Assembly (NCBI RefSeq): GCF_044762745.1
Contig: NZ_JBIWEX010000024.1
Span: 1-64,000 of the forward strand
Direction of reading: 5' to 3'
Source: Psychrobacillus sp044762745
GTDB taxonomy: Bacteria > Bacillota > Bacilli > Bacillales_A > Planococcaceae
Length of the DNA: 64,000 nucleotides
In this document: in pieces, positions 24,353 through 33,981 of the stretch
Position numbering within the stretch: position 1 is the stretch's first letter
How the letters are laid out: every line of letters begins with the position of its first letter
Translations under genes and position numbers: made by a program
The notes under the pieces: model-generated
Told to the model about the DNA's origin: nothing
What the model saw: only the letters and a program-made list of their open reading frames with translations
The model's database searches: none

Positions 24353-26008
24353 CTAGTCTATATACCATTCATGGATTTTGTAATAAGTATTAGCTGCATT
24401 AAACTTTGGTCCATGCAGATTAGGTGCATTTGCTAAACTGCCTTCTACATAGTATAAGAAAGTATCTGGCTGTTCTTCTGCAACAATTGCATCGGCTTCA
24501 GCAATAATTCTCTTTCTTTCTTCTAGATCAGATATTCTCGTATTTTCGGATAGAAGTTCATCCACTCGCTCATTCGAAAAACCGTTATAATTTAAGCCAT
24601 TTTCAATTTCTGAAGTATGCCAGAACCAAGTTGGGTCAGGGTCACTTCCAATAGACCAACCAGCAACAATTGCATCAAAATTCCATAATGGTGGACTTGT
24701 TTGTTCTACATACGCACTCCATTCAAGCAATTCAATCGAAGTCTTGATACCGATTTCACTTAATTGTTGTTGAACAACTTCTGCAATTTGTTGACGTATT
24801 TCATTTGCCGATGTCGTTTTTAAGACAAACTCGAACTTTTTACCGTCTTTCTCTAAAATACCGTCTTTGTTAGGCTCCCATCCTGCCTCTTTCAACTTTC
24901 TTTTTGCTTCTTCAGGATTATATTCAAACTTTGGTACATCCGGGTTAAACGCCCAGTTTGCAGGGCTACCCGGTCCATGTGCTACTACTCCCGATCCGTC
25001 CAGAATAGCTTGGACAATTGCTTCTTTATCAATCGCATGCGTTAGAGCTTGTCTAACTAATTTATCTTGGAATAATTCGTTACGTAAGTTATAGCCAATA
25101 TACTCGAAAGCATTAGAAGGTCCTGATGTTACGACAACCTTTCCTTGTTCCTCTAACTTTTTAGCCGTCTCAATATATTGTGGTGAAATCCCTGTCAGAT
25201 TTATATCCCCAACTTGCAACTGTGCCATTAATGTATTCATATCGGGAACAATTTTATAGATGATAGTATCTAATTTTGGTTTTCCAAGATAATAATCTTC
25301 ATTGGCTTGAAGCTCGATATATTCTCCTTCTTTCCATTGTTTGAATTTAAACGGACCTGTTCCAATTGGTTCCTTCGTATTAAACTTGTTCATACCCAGT
25401 TCCGCTATAGGAACATCTCCTAAAATATGCTTTGGCAATACTTCAAATTGCGCTGTAATTGTGATGAATGGTGCATATGGTTCCGAAAGGACAAATTCTA
25501 CTGTATAATCATCTATCTTGTTGATCTCGTCGATAATTTCAAACGGTAATCCACGTGGTCCGATATAGTCTTCATGTAAAGGGATGCCGTATGAGAAGAC
25601 GACATCATCCGCCGTAAAGTCAGCTCCATCATGCCATTTCACATTTTCTCGTAAATGAAAGGTCCATCTCAACCCATCATCCGAGAACTCCCAACTCTTA
25701 GCCAAATCTCCTTCAGGATTAAAATCGGTATCTACTGTTACCAATCCACTAAAAATGAAACCTTCAATCGTTGAACTAGAAGTATCTGTTGAGTAATACG
25801 GATTAAATAAAGTCGGTGCCGCTGTAGTTCCTAAAACTAAACTACCACCAGACTTTTCTTCTGTTTGTGTATTCTCTGATTGGTTATCTTCTTTTCCGCT
25901 ATTCGCTTCATTACCGCTCTCTTTCACTGCTCCATCTGAACATGCTGCGGCAATAAGCATGATCAAAAAGATGATGAATAATAAAAAACGATTTTTTAAC
26001 ATTTTCAT
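24353..26008 (-). CDS. Peptide-binding lipoprotein (SBP_bac_5)
   Basis: 551 residues. Signal peptide with lipobox IAAACS (Cys at about 23), an Asn/Ser/Glu-rich linker, then the family 5 binding fold: DLAKSWEFSDDGLRWTFHLRENVKWHDG is the family signature. GGGGGAAA precedes the ATG; the second ATG two codons later is equally possible. It captures peptides outside the cell for the adjoining permeases. The gap to the ATPase gene is 83 bp and to the permease gene 129 bp, so it may have separate transcript stability. Confidence 0.92.
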   Translation of the reverse strand: MKMLKNRFLLFIIFLIMLIAAACSDGAVKESGNEANSGKEDNQSENTQTEEKSGGSLVLGTTAAPTLFNPYYSTDTSSSTIEGFIFSGLVTVDTDFNPEGDLAKSWEFSDDGLRWTFHLRENVKWHDGADFTADDVVFSYGIPLHEDYIGPRGLPFEIIDEINKIDDYTVEFVLSEPYAPFITITAQFEVLPKHILGDVPIAELGMNKFNTKEPIGTGPFKFKQWKEGEYIELQANEDYYLGKPKLDTIIYKIVPDMNTLMAQLQVGDINLTGISPQYIETAKKLEEQGKVVVTSGPSNAFEYIGYNLRNELFQDKLVRQALTHAIDKEAIVQAILDGSGVVAHGPGSPANWAFNPDVPKFEYNPEEAKRKLKEAGWEPNKDGILEKDGKKFEFVLKTTSANEIRQQIAEVVQQQLSEIGIKTSIELLEWSAYVEQTSPPLWNFDAIVAGWSIGSDPDPTWFWHTSEIENGLNYNGFSNERVDELLSENTRISDLEERKRIIAEADAIVAEEQPDTFLYYVEGSLANAPNLHGPKFNAANTYYKIHEWYID

Positions 26009-26091
26009 TTTCCCCCTTTTATTATTACATTCAAATTACACCAATATTTTTGAATACATCCCCCCTTCCAAATAAGTTAACGAACAACCTA

Positions 26092-27153
26092 TTACACTAT
26101 TTGGGGATTATTATATAAATGGCAGGCGACCAATCGATTTGGCTGGACTTCTTTTAATTGTGGAACGATTGTTTCACAAGCTTTTATTTTTGCTGGACAT
26201 CTTGTATGGAAAACACATCCTGTAGGTGGATTAGATGAACTTGGGATATCTCCCTTTAAGATAATCCTATCTCTGTTCACACTTCCATTTTGTCGAATAG
26301 TTGGTACCGCAGAAAGTAAAGCCTGCGTATAAGGATGAAGAGCTTCCGCATATAAATCATCCTTATCCGCTAATTCTACGAGTTTCCCTAAATACATCAC
26401 TCCTACACGATCTGCAATATGCCTTACAACACTTAAATCATGTGAGATAAATATATACGTAAGATTAAATTGCGATTGTAAATCTTCTAATAGATTAATA
26501 ATTTGCGCCTGAATAGATACGTCCAACGCAGAAACAGCTTCATCTGCAATGATTAACTCGGGATTTAAAACGATTGCTCTAGCGATTCCAATTCTTTGAC
26601 GCTGTCCTCCTGAAAATTCATTTGGATAATGATTCATAGAAGATGAATGCAATCCTACTACGTCAAGTATTTCTTTTATTTTTTCATTTCGTTCTTTTAA
26701 ATTAGCGTATAACCCATGTGCTTTTAATGGTTCATTCAAAAGATTCCCTAACGATTTCCTCGGATTCAATGAAGCATAGGGATCTTGAAAAATCATTTGA
26801 ATTTTCTTGCGAATGAGTGGTCTTAATTCTCTTTCTGGCAATTTTGTAATATCTATACCGTCATACAGCACTTTTCCATCAGTTGGTTCATATAGTCTAA
26901 TGAGTGCCCTGCCCATCGTAGACTTTCCGCAACCTGATTCCCCAACGATTCCTAGTGTTTCTCCTTTCCGTACACGAAAACTAATATCGTCAACTGCTTT
27001 TACATGACCGACTACTCGTTGAATTATTCCTGCTTTAATTGGAAAATGCATTTTTAAATTTTGTACTTCTAATAATGTTTCTTCTTTGATGACTTTGGTT
27101 ACTTCTTCCGCGTTAAGAGGTGAAGCAACTTCTAATAAACTTGTTGAACCCAT
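26092..27153 (-). CDS. Peptide ABC transporter ATPase (OppF/DppF type)
   Basis: 353 residues. Walker A GESGCGKST, Q-loop MIFQDPYASLNPRKS, signature FSGGQRQR, Walker B LIIADEAVSALD and H-loop FISHDL are all present. The C-terminal oligopeptide domain ends in the four-cysteine-like GCVFHTRCPAKIKACE...CH pattern. It overlaps the OppD-type gene by one base. Confidence 0.94.
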   Translation of the reverse strand: MGSTSLLEVASPLNAEEVTKVIKEETLLEVQNLKMHFPIKAGIIQRVVGHVKAVDDISFRVRKGETLGIVGESGCGKSTMGRALIRLYEPTDGKVLYDGIDITKLPERELRPLIRKKIQMIFQDPYASLNPRKSLGNLLNEPLKAHGLYANLKERNEKIKEILDVVGLHSSSMNHYPNEFSGGQRQRIGIARAIVLNPELIIADEAVSALDVSIQAQIINLLEDLQSQFNLTYIFISHDLSVVRHIADRVGVMYLGKLVELADKDDLYAEALHPYTQALLSAVPTIRQNGSVNRDRIILKGDIPSSSNPPTGCVFHTRCPAKIKACETIVPQLKEVQPNRLVACHLYNNPQIV

Positions 27154-28133
27154 TATTCTCCCTCCACATCATCATATAAGAAGCAGCGAACAGATCTAGA
27201 TCCGTCCATTTTTCTTAGAGTAGGTATTTCTTTTGTACAACGTTCAAATACTTTATTACATCTTTTTGCAAACTTACAGCCTTCGATGATGGTTCCAGGT
27301 GCAGGAACATTTCCTTTAATCGCTTGAAGCCTTTCTATTTCACCTTCAATTTTTGGAACAGAGTTAATGAGCCCGACTGTGTAGGGATGAAAGGGATTAT
27401 CGAACAAATCATCGATGTTTGCAATCTCAACAATTTGCCCTGCATACATAACAATGACTCTGTCTGCTAGTTCAGAAACAACACCTAGATCGTGCGTTAT
27501 CAAAAGAATCGATGTAGAAAACTTCATACTAATCTCTTTCATCAATTCTAATACTTGTGCCTGAATAGTAACGTCTAATGCAGTTGTCGGCTCATCGGCA
27601 ATTAAAAGTTTTGGATTACAAGACATTGCCATCGCAATCATCACACGTTGCCTCATCCCACCAGATAATCGATGCGGATAACTTTTTAGCAATTTTCCAG
27701 GTTCGGAAAAACCTACTAACTCGAGCATTTCTATCGCTTTTCGTTCCGCTTCTCTTTTTGGCAATTTTAAATGATAAATAATAACACTCAATATTTGATC
27801 ACCAATTGTAAGAACTGGATTTAAAGATGTCATCGGTTCTTGGAAAATCATTGCGATTTCTTTCCCGCGAACTTTATACATTTTCTTTTCGGGTAATTGT
27901 GCAAGATTAACGCCATCTAACAAAATCTCCCCTTCTACTACTTTCCCTTCTGGAGATGGAACAAGTCCCATAATAGAAAGAGACGTCATGCTTTTTCCGC
28001 ATCCTGATTCTCCTACGAGGGCAACTATTTCACCTGCATTAATCTTGAAATCTATTCCATCGACTGCACGAACAATGCGTTTATTTTTCTTAAAGTATGT
28101 TTTGAGATTGTTTACTTCTAAAATAGTTGACAT
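27153..28133 (-). CDS. Peptide ABC transporter ATPase (OppD/DppD type), operon head
   Basis: About 326 residues. Three ATGs in tandem follow GAGGTG; the third (28133) has proper spacing, so I start there. Walker A GESGCGKSM carries Met in place of the usual Ser/Thr, which is common in OppD proteins. The signature is LSGGMRQR and Walker B LLIADEPTTALD. The C-terminal GCKFAKRC...C segment is the oligopeptide extension. First gene after a sigma-54 promoter. Confidence 0.94.
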   Translation of the reverse strand: MSTILEVNNLKTYFKKNKRIVRAVDGIDFKINAGEIVALVGESGCGKSMTSLSIMGLVPSPEGKVVEGEILLDGVNLAQLPEKKMYKVRGKEIAMIFQEPMTSLNPVLTIGDQILSVIIYHLKLPKREAERKAIEMLELVGFSEPGKLLKSYPHRLSGGMRQRVMIAMAMSCNPKLLIADEPTTALDVTIQAQVLELMKEISMKFSTSILLITHDLGVVSELADRVIVMYAGQIVEIANIDDLFDNPFHPYTVGLINSVPKIEGEIERLQAIKGNVPAPGTIIEGCKFAKRCNKVFERCTKEIPTLRKMDGSRSVRCFLYDDVEGE

Positions 28134-28204
28134 CATCATTCACCTCATTTTGATCTTTCTTTATGCACATTTCAGCATCAAAGTTTAATGCATATTAAAG
28201 CTAT

Positions 28205-28220
28205 TGCAATATTTATGCCA
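28205..28220 (-). promoter_or_regulatory. Sigma-54 promoter of the peptide transporter operon
   Basis: Minus strand TGGCATAAATATTGCA with exact 11-bp GG-GC spacing, 72 bp before the OppD-type start. The surrounding 306-bp gap also holds the terminator of the next gene and a short AGAATATTCT palindrome at about 28320. Confidence 0.82.
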
Positions 28221-28394
28221 AAGTCATTTTATTCACAAGGTCAAAATGCAGAATGTAGTATCACCCCTTATAGTTCCTTGTTCATTTTAACTACTCAACT
28301 AAAAAACGTCTAAATTGTTAGAATATTCTTTTAAGTGTCTATCTATTTTTACAGTTAAACCAATAGCTTTATTTTGATGGCTATTAATATAAAA

Positions 28395-28440
28395 AATAGG
28401 CTGCTGATACTCGAGTAAATATGAGTACCAATAGCCTATT
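28395..28440 (-). terminator. Terminator of the minus-strand Xaa-Pro peptidase gene
   Basis: AATAGGCT...AGCCTATTTTTT on the minus strand with an inner GGTACTC/GAGTATC stem, starting just after the stop codon. Confidence 0.82.
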
Positions 28441-28445
28441 TATGA

Positions 28446-29522
28446 TCATAAAATAACTAATTCTTTCGCAGATGGCGACAATACTTCACAACTATCTTCC
28501 GTTATAAGGAGCATATCCTCAATTCTAGCACCCCCGATACCCTGCAAATAGATTCCTGGCTCTATCGTGACTACCATTCCAGGCAATAGAATATTTTCTG
28601 AATCTACAGAAAATAGCGGTTTCTCATGTACTTCAAGTCCAATTCCATGACCTGTTCCTGTGCCAGAGAATTCATTGAAACCAGTTTCGATTAGAATATC
28701 TCTCATGTACTTATCTACTTCCCGATCCGTTAAGCCTGCTTTTATATTGGTCGCACAGTTTGTGAATGATTGAAGAACGACCTGTTGGATTTCCTTCATT
28801 TTTTCACTCGGCTCTCCCATTGACACAACGCGGGAAATATCAGACCAATATCCATTATAATTAGCCCCAAAGTCAATCGTGATCATATCACCTTGTTCAA
28901 TTATTTTGTCACTTGCCCGACCATGAGGCTGTGACGCCCTATTTCCAGACGCCACAATTGGACTAAATGTAGATGTGATTCCACCATTGTTTTTAATGAA
29001 GTTTTCTAGTTCTCCTGCAACTTCGAGCTCTGTAACTCCCGGACGTATGAAGTTCAATATGTGTACAAATGCATTATCCGTAATCTTAGAGGAAGTTCTA
29101 ATCTTTTCGATTTCATCTAGTGATTTCACCATACGTATGTTTTCCACTACATCAAATGTTGGGATCAACTCGGAATCGATTAGTCCTTTTAGTTTGGAGT
29201 AGTTACCGAAATTCAAATGTTGTTGTTCAAATCCTAGACGTTTTATGTTCATTTGTTTGACTTGCTTAGCTACCTCATCGTAAATCTTATGCTTGTGACC
29301 CGTATGCTCTTTATGCAAAACAATGTCCAAGCTAGTTTGATTTCTCGCCTGTCCCAAATAGCGGTAATCAGTTATCAGTCTTGCATCATTATGGGTAACA
29401 AGTACAACTCCATTACTGCCTGTAAATCCCGATATGTATCGCCGGTTCCAGTCCCCGTTAATCATTAATCCATCGATATTCCATTCGTCCAATTGCTTTT
29501 GAAGTTTCTCAATTCTATTCAT
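28446..29522 (-). CDS. M24B Xaa-Pro aminopeptidase/dipeptidase
   Basis: 358 residues from the ATG at 29522 (GGGGGC site); the frame is open further but the extra 55 residues have no homology-like character and span the divergent promoters. N-terminal creatinase-like domain (about 1-125), then the pita-bread domain with metal ligands in DFGANYNGYWSDISR, GTGHGIGLEVHE, VTIEPGIYL and GARIEDML. It releases the N-terminal residue before proline. Divergent from a second M24B gene, each with its own sigma-54 promoter. Confidence 0.92.
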   Translation of the reverse strand: MNRIEKLQKQLDEWNIDGLMINGDWNRRYISGFTGSNGVVLVTHNDARLITDYRYLGQARNQTSLDIVLHKEHTGHKHKIYDEVAKQVKQMNIKRLGFEQQHLNFGNYSKLKGLIDSELIPTFDVVENIRMVKSLDEIEKIRTSSKITDNAFVHILNFIRPGVTELEVAGELENFIKNNGGITSTFSPIVASGNRASQPHGRASDKIIEQGDMITIDFGANYNGYWSDISRVVSMGEPSEKMKEIQQVVLQSFTNCATNIKAGLTDREVDKYMRDILIETGFNEFSGTGTGHGIGLEVHEKPLFSVDSENILLPGMVVTIEPGIYLQGIGGARIEDMLLITEDSCEVLSPSAKELVIL

Positions 29523-29568
29523 TTTTTCGCCCCCAATGTTGTATTTATAACTGCCTTTCAAGAAACAA

Positions 29569-29584
29569 TGCAATACCCATGCCA
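29569..29584 (-). promoter_or_regulatory. Sigma-54 promoter of the minus-strand peptidase
   Basis: Minus strand TGGCATGGGTATTGCA, perfect spacing, 47 bp before the start. It lies back to back with the plus-strand promoter at 29601; the two -24 elements are only 16 bp apart. Confidence 0.82.
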
Positions 29585-29600
29585 ACTCTAATTGCCAAAA

Positions 29601-29616
29601 TGGCATCACTCTTGCA
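29601..29616 (+). promoter_or_regulatory. Sigma-54 promoter of the plus-strand peptidase
   Basis: TGGCATCACTCTTGCA, perfect spacing, 39 bp before the preferred TTG start. Confidence 0.82.
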
Positions 29617-29654
29617 TAATCAGTATTAACTACAAATAAAGGAGGTTTATGATA

Positions 29655-30758
29655 TTGAGTAATATTTACGAAACAAGACGGGAGCATTTAAAGACTTATC
29701 TTGCTCAACAAAATATCGGTGCTGTCATGATTACTGCACCGGCAAATGTATACTACTATACAGGATTCAATTCAGACCCACACGAACGATTCATGTCTTT
29801 GATCATTAACGCTTCTACAGATGAGACATATTTGTTTGTTCCTGCTTTGGACAAAGAAGCTGCAGTACAAGAATCTGATATAACTACAATCATCTCGATC
29901 TCGGATGAGGAAGTACCATTTGAGGTTGTTAGTAAATCGTTTGGCAAACTATCGAAAACGGTTGGAATTGAAGCAAAGAACTTAAGCTACGATCGTTATA
30001 TTAGCTTGCTAGCCCATTTCCCACATGTAGAAGTAGTCGATGTACAACCCTTCATCAACAAACAAAGAATGAAAAAGACCAAAGAGGAAATTGAAAAGTT
30101 ATCAGAGGCTATAAGAATTATTGAAAAAGTTCTAGAAGAAGGTACTAAAAAAGTGAAAGTTGGTATGTCAGAATCTGAATTGACCGGGGAATTGGAGTTT
30201 CTTATGAGGAAGTTTGGTGCAGATGGTCCTTCCTTCTCAACTATTGTATTGACAGGCGAAAAGGCTGCATTACCACATGGTTCTCCTGGAGAACGAACTA
30301 TCCAACAGGGGGATTATTTATTAATCGATTTTGGCGTGGTAAAAGATGGATATTGTTCCGATATTACAAGAACCTTTATCATTGGCGAAGCATCTGAAAA
30401 GCAAAAAGAAATCTATAATATCGTTTTGCAATCAAATGAAGCTGGAATTCAAGCAGTACAAGCAGGTGTCTCATTAAAGTCATTTGATATCGCAGCTAGA
30501 AATGTTATCCATCAAAATGGATATGGTGATTACTTCAATAACCGTGTTGGACATGGCTTAGGTATTGAAGTACATGAAGAACCTTCCATCCATCAAAACA
30601 ATGAACAACTAGCAGAAGCCGGCCTAGTTTTCACAATTGAACCAGGTATTTATATCCCCAATGTCGGTGGTGTCCGTATTGAAGATATTGTCTACATTAA
30701 CGAAGATGGTAATGCAGAAGTTTTAACTACTTTCCCAAAACAACTTCAAGTCCTTTAA
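29655..30758 (+). CDS. M24B Xaa-Pro dipeptidase (prolidase-like)
   Basis: About 367 residues. The ATG at 29649 is only 3 bases after AAAGGAGG, so the TTG at 29655 (9 bases) is the better start. Metal ligands appear in LIDFGVVKDGYCSDITR, VGHGLGIEVHEEP, FTIEPGIYI and GVRIEDIVY. N-terminal creatinase-like domain with ANVYYYTGFNSDPHERF. It splits Xaa-Pro (or Xaa-hydroxyproline) dipeptides. Being a close paralog of the divergent gene, it may have a different peptide-length preference. Confidence 0.92.
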   Translation: MSNIYETRREHLKTYLAQQNIGAVMITAPANVYYYTGFNSDPHERFMSLIINASTDETYLFVPALDKEAAVQESDITTIISISDEEVPFEVVSKSFGKLSKTVGIEAKNLSYDRYISLLAHFPHVEVVDVQPFINKQRMKKTKEEIEKLSEAIRIIEKVLEEGTKKVKVGMSESELTGELEFLMRKFGADGPSFSTIVLTGEKAALPHGSPGERTIQQGDYLLIDFGVVKDGYCSDITRTFIIGEASEKQKEIYNIVLQSNEAGIQAVQAGVSLKSFDIAARNVIHQNGYGDYFNNRVGHGLGIEVHEEPSIHQNNEQLAEAGLVFTIEPGIYIPNVGGVRIEDIVYINEDGNAEVLTTFPKQLQVL

Positions 30759-30840
30759 TTTTGACCTGGCAACTGTTTGGCGGCAACTAATTATTGTTAC
30801 CGCTATACAGCTGCAAGGATTTTTTATTTCATTCTTTCAA

Positions 30841-32322
30841 TCAGGAGGCTTTTCCATCTCTCTCTTCTTTAAACGAATCTAATTTCATCTCTTTGCATCT
30901 GTCTTCCCAGAAATCTGCACCCTTGATTCCTACCGTTAATGGATCAAACACCGGATCTTTTCCTGCCTTCATCTGTACATCAAAATCCTTCAATACCTTT
31001 ATCGTAGGCTTTGTCAGAAGTAAAATTGCAACCATGTTGAGCCAAGCCATACTTCCAAAACCTAAATCTCCCAGAGCCCACATAAAAGCTGCTGATTTCA
31101 CACTACCGATATATACCATTGCTAAAAAAACAATTTTCAAAGCCGTTTTCAACCACTGCGCTTTTAGTTTTCTATCTAAATACACAAGGGTTGTTTCGGC
31201 GATATAATAATAGGCCATAAGTGTAGTGAACGCAAAAAAGAAAATAGCGATGGCAACAAATAGTCCCCCATAACCTGGAAAAACAGTTTCTACTGCTTGT
31301 TGCGTATAAATGGGGCCTGGTTCAATATTTCCCATCGTTTTAACAATGGCTTGTTTTCCAATCGGTATCACATCATACATACCAGTCACAAGAATCATGA
31401 ACGCTGTAGCAGTGCATACCACAATTGTATCGATATAGATTGAAAAAGCTTGAACTAATCCTTGTTTTGCAGGATGTGTAACCTCAGCAGCGGCAGAACT
31501 GTATGTTGCTTCACCAACTCCGGCAACGCTGGAAAAAATCGCTCTTCTGACTCCCCAAGCAATCGCTGAACCGAGAATTCCCCCGAATGCTTCATTCACA
31601 CCGAATGCACTGGAGAAAATTAACGAAAACATTTTAGGAACTTCTGAAATATTTGCAAATAAAACAATGAATGTTACAACCACATAACCTAACGCCATAA
31701 AAGGAACCACTTTATCAGCGACACTAGCAATTCGCTTCACACCACCGAATATAATGATTCCAAGCAAAGCAACCATTAGTATTCCTGTAATATTCTTATT
31801 CAATCCAAGTACATTTTCAAACCCTACCGCAATACTATTTGCTTGAATTCCCGGTACTAAAATTCCATATGAAAGGGTAACTACAACGGCCATTATTACC
31901 GCGAACCATCTCATGTTCAACCCTTTTTCGATAAAGAAAGGGGTACCTCCTCGATATTCATTTCCAATTTTACTTTTGTATACTTGTGAAAGTGTCGACT
32001 CAATAAATGCGCTTGCTCCTCCTAATATTGCCATTACCCACATCCAGAAAACCGCTCCTGGACCTCCGAACGCAATTGCAGTGGCCACGCCAGCAATATT
32101 ACCAATACCCACGCGACCTGCGAGGGCTAAACAAAAAGCCTGAAAAGATGATATTCCCGCCTCCGAGCTTTTTCCTTCAAATATCAATTTGATCATTTGC
32201 TTAAAATATCTTAATTGAACAAAACGTGTAACAATAGTGAAAAATAATCCTCCACCCAATACGAAGATGACTAACCCTATACTCCATACTTGATCCACTA
32301 ACCAATTAACTATATCTTCCAC
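30841..32322 (-). CDS. Sodium:amino-acid symporter, AGCS family
   Basis: 493 residues with about 11 membrane helices. AGCS features are GVGIGNIAGVATAIAFGGPGAVFWMWVMA (about 70-100) and GVGEATYSSAAAEVTHPAKQG (about 271-291). These carriers take up alanine or glycine with Na+. In this operon the substrate may instead be proline or hydroxyproline (inference from context). Separated from the dehydrogenase gene by about 150 bp with an attenuator-like hairpin; no promoter seen there, so read-through from upstream is likely. Confidence 0.88.
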   Translation of the reverse strand: MEDIVNWLVDQVWSIGLVIFVLGGGLFFTIVTRFVQLRYFKQMIKLIFEGKSSEAGISSFQAFCLALAGRVGIGNIAGVATAIAFGGPGAVFWMWVMAILGGASAFIESTLSQVYKSKIGNEYRGGTPFFIEKGLNMRWFAVIMAVVVTLSYGILVPGIQANSIAVGFENVLGLNKNITGILMVALLGIIIFGGVKRIASVADKVVPFMALGYVVVTFIVLFANISEVPKMFSLIFSSAFGVNEAFGGILGSAIAWGVRRAIFSSVAGVGEATYSSAAAEVTHPAKQGLVQAFSIYIDTIVVCTATAFMILVTGMYDVIPIGKQAIVKTMGNIEPGPIYTQQAVETVFPGYGGLFVAIAIFFFAFTTLMAYYYIAETTLVYLDRKLKAQWLKTALKIVFLAMVYIGSVKSAAFMWALGDLGFGSMAWLNMVAILLLTKPTIKVLKDFDVQMKAGKDPVFDPLTVGIKGADFWEDRCKEMKLDSFKEERDGKAS

Positions 32323-32413
32323 TTATTTCCCCCCTAAATATAAGTTGTATGTTAAGAAACAGTCAGAGCTTGTAACCACTTTCAAAAGATAGAATAAACA
32401 GCCCTTTAAGAAA

Positions 32414-32442
32414 ATGATCCCAGAATATTCATTCGGGATCAT
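32414..32442 (-). terminator. Intra-operon hairpin before the symporter gene
   Basis: ATGATCCC, a 13-base loop, GGGATCAT, then TTTTCTT on the minus strand. It may lower symporter expression relative to the upstream catabolic genes. Confidence 0.65.
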
Positions 32443-32471
32443 CTTCATCAAGTCAAATTAGTAATTTACAA

Positions 32472-33962
32472 TTATTGTTTTATATTCACAAAGACACTTT
32501 TCACTTCTGTATAGTTGGCAAGTCCGTATTCTCCACCCATTTCGCGACCAATTCCGGATTGCTTGTACCCACCAAACGGCATTGTTTCCCATTCTAGACC
32601 GAAGTCATTGATCCAAACTGTTCCAGCTTTAAGTTTACTGGCAACATAATGACCTGTTTTAATATTTTCCGTCCATACACTAGCCGCTAAACCATAATCG
32701 CTATCGTTTGCACGTTTGATAACTTCTTCTACCGTATCAAAAACAAATACCGACATGACAGGACCAAAAATTTCTTCTCGTGCAATAACCATATCGTCTT
32801 TCACATCTGCAAATATCGTTGGTTGGACATAGTAGCCTTTTTCAAACACTTTTCCTCCACCTGCAACAAGTCGTGCGCCCTCTTTTTTCCCTTGCTCAAT
32901 ATAATGAAGGACTGTTTGTTGTTGTTTTGCAGAAACAAGTGGACCCATTTCCGTTCCTGAATCCATTCCAGGGCCCAGTCTCAAAGCGTTTACACGTTCT
33001 GCTAATGTATTTACGACATGATCATAATGCTTGCGGTGAACAAAAACCCTCGTACAAGCACTACAGTTTTGACCGTGGTTGTACATCGTACCGTTAAATG
33101 CACCTTCAATCGCCTCTTCAATGTTTGCATCTTCCAAAATAATGCTTGGCGACTTACCACCTAACTCTAGCGTAACTCCTTTAATCTGGTCTGCGGCCTT
33201 TTTCATAACCTCTTTTCCAACAGCTGTTGATCCAGTAAATGCAACTTTATCCACATCTTTATGTGTGATTATCGCGTCTCCTGCAATCCGACCAGTACCT
33301 GGAACAACGTTCACAACGCCGTCCGGGAACCCAGCTTCTTTAAATAATCTCGCCGCATATAGAAGTGAAAGCGGTGTTTCACTTGCAGGTTTGATAACTA
33401 CCGTACAACCTACAGCGAGCGCTGAACCGAGCTTCCAAGCAGCCATTGCAAGTGGAAAGTTCCACGGAATAATTTGACCTATTACTCCTACTGGTTCATG
33501 AACGGTGTAGCTTAAATAATCCGGAGAGACCGGAATTGTTTGGCCTAATACTTTCGTTGCCCAGCCCGCATAGTATCTGAAGTGTTGAACAGTGCCATCA
33601 ACATCGTCTGCTAACGCAACTGCATATGGTTTCCCGTTATCAAGTGATTCAAGTTGTGCTAGCTCCTCCCTATTCTCTGCTAGGAGTTCTGCAAACTTAT
33701 AGATTAGTAGTGAGCGTTCTGCTGTCGCCAACTTTGTCCATTCACCTTCATCAAAAGCTTTCCGTGCAGCAGTGACCGCAACATCGACATCCTCTGCTTG
33801 TGCTTCACTTACTTTCGCAATCACTTCTTCCGTAGCAGGGTTAATAACATCAAACGTTTTTCCGCTAATTGTCGGTACGTATTCTCCGTTAATGTAAAGT
33901 CCTTTCACTCCTTCTAGGAACTCTTGAACTTTCGGTTTTAATTTATAGTCAATTGCTTCCAT
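32472..33962 (-). CDS. Aldehyde dehydrogenase, likely alpha-ketoglutarate semialdehyde dehydrogenase
   Basis: 496 residues. NAD-binding IIPWNFPLAMAAWKLG and FTGSTAVGKEV, general-base Glu in LELGGKSPSIIL (about 268) and catalytic Cys in GQNCSACTRVF (about 301) are intact. By general sequence it resembles betaine/aldA-type enzymes. Its place 19 bp after a DapA-family gene and two proline-racemase-family genes points to the last step of hydroxyproline breakdown, oxidising 2-oxoglutarate semialdehyde to 2-oxoglutarate (inference). Confidence 0.85.
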   Translation of the reverse strand: MEAIDYKLKPKVQEFLEGVKGLYINGEYVPTISGKTFDVINPATEEVIAKVSEAQAEDVDVAVTAARKAFDEGEWTKLATAERSLLIYKFAELLAENREELAQLESLDNGKPYAVALADDVDGTVQHFRYYAGWATKVLGQTIPVSPDYLSYTVHEPVGVIGQIIPWNFPLAMAAWKLGSALAVGCTVVIKPASETPLSLLYAARLFKEAGFPDGVVNVVPGTGRIAGDAIITHKDVDKVAFTGSTAVGKEVMKKAADQIKGVTLELGGKSPSIILEDANIEEAIEGAFNGTMYNHGQNCSACTRVFVHRKHYDHVVNTLAERVNALRLGPGMDSGTEMGPLVSAKQQQTVLHYIEQGKKEGARLVAGGGKVFEKGYYVQPTIFADVKDDMVIAREEIFGPVMSVFVFDTVEEVIKRANDSDYGLAASVWTENIKTGHYVASKLKAGTVWINDFGLEWETMPFGGYKQSGIGREMGGEYGLANYTEVKSVFVNIKQ

Positions 33963-33981
33963 AATATATCACCTCTTTTTC

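Noticed and set aside
30794..31207. 137-residue plus-strand ORF
   Set aside because: Mostly antisense to the AGCS symporter gene, with no start signal.
32323..32471. A sigma-54 promoter for the AGCS symporter
   Set aside because: No TGGC-N8-TTGC pattern on the minus strand in this gap; only a hairpin is present.
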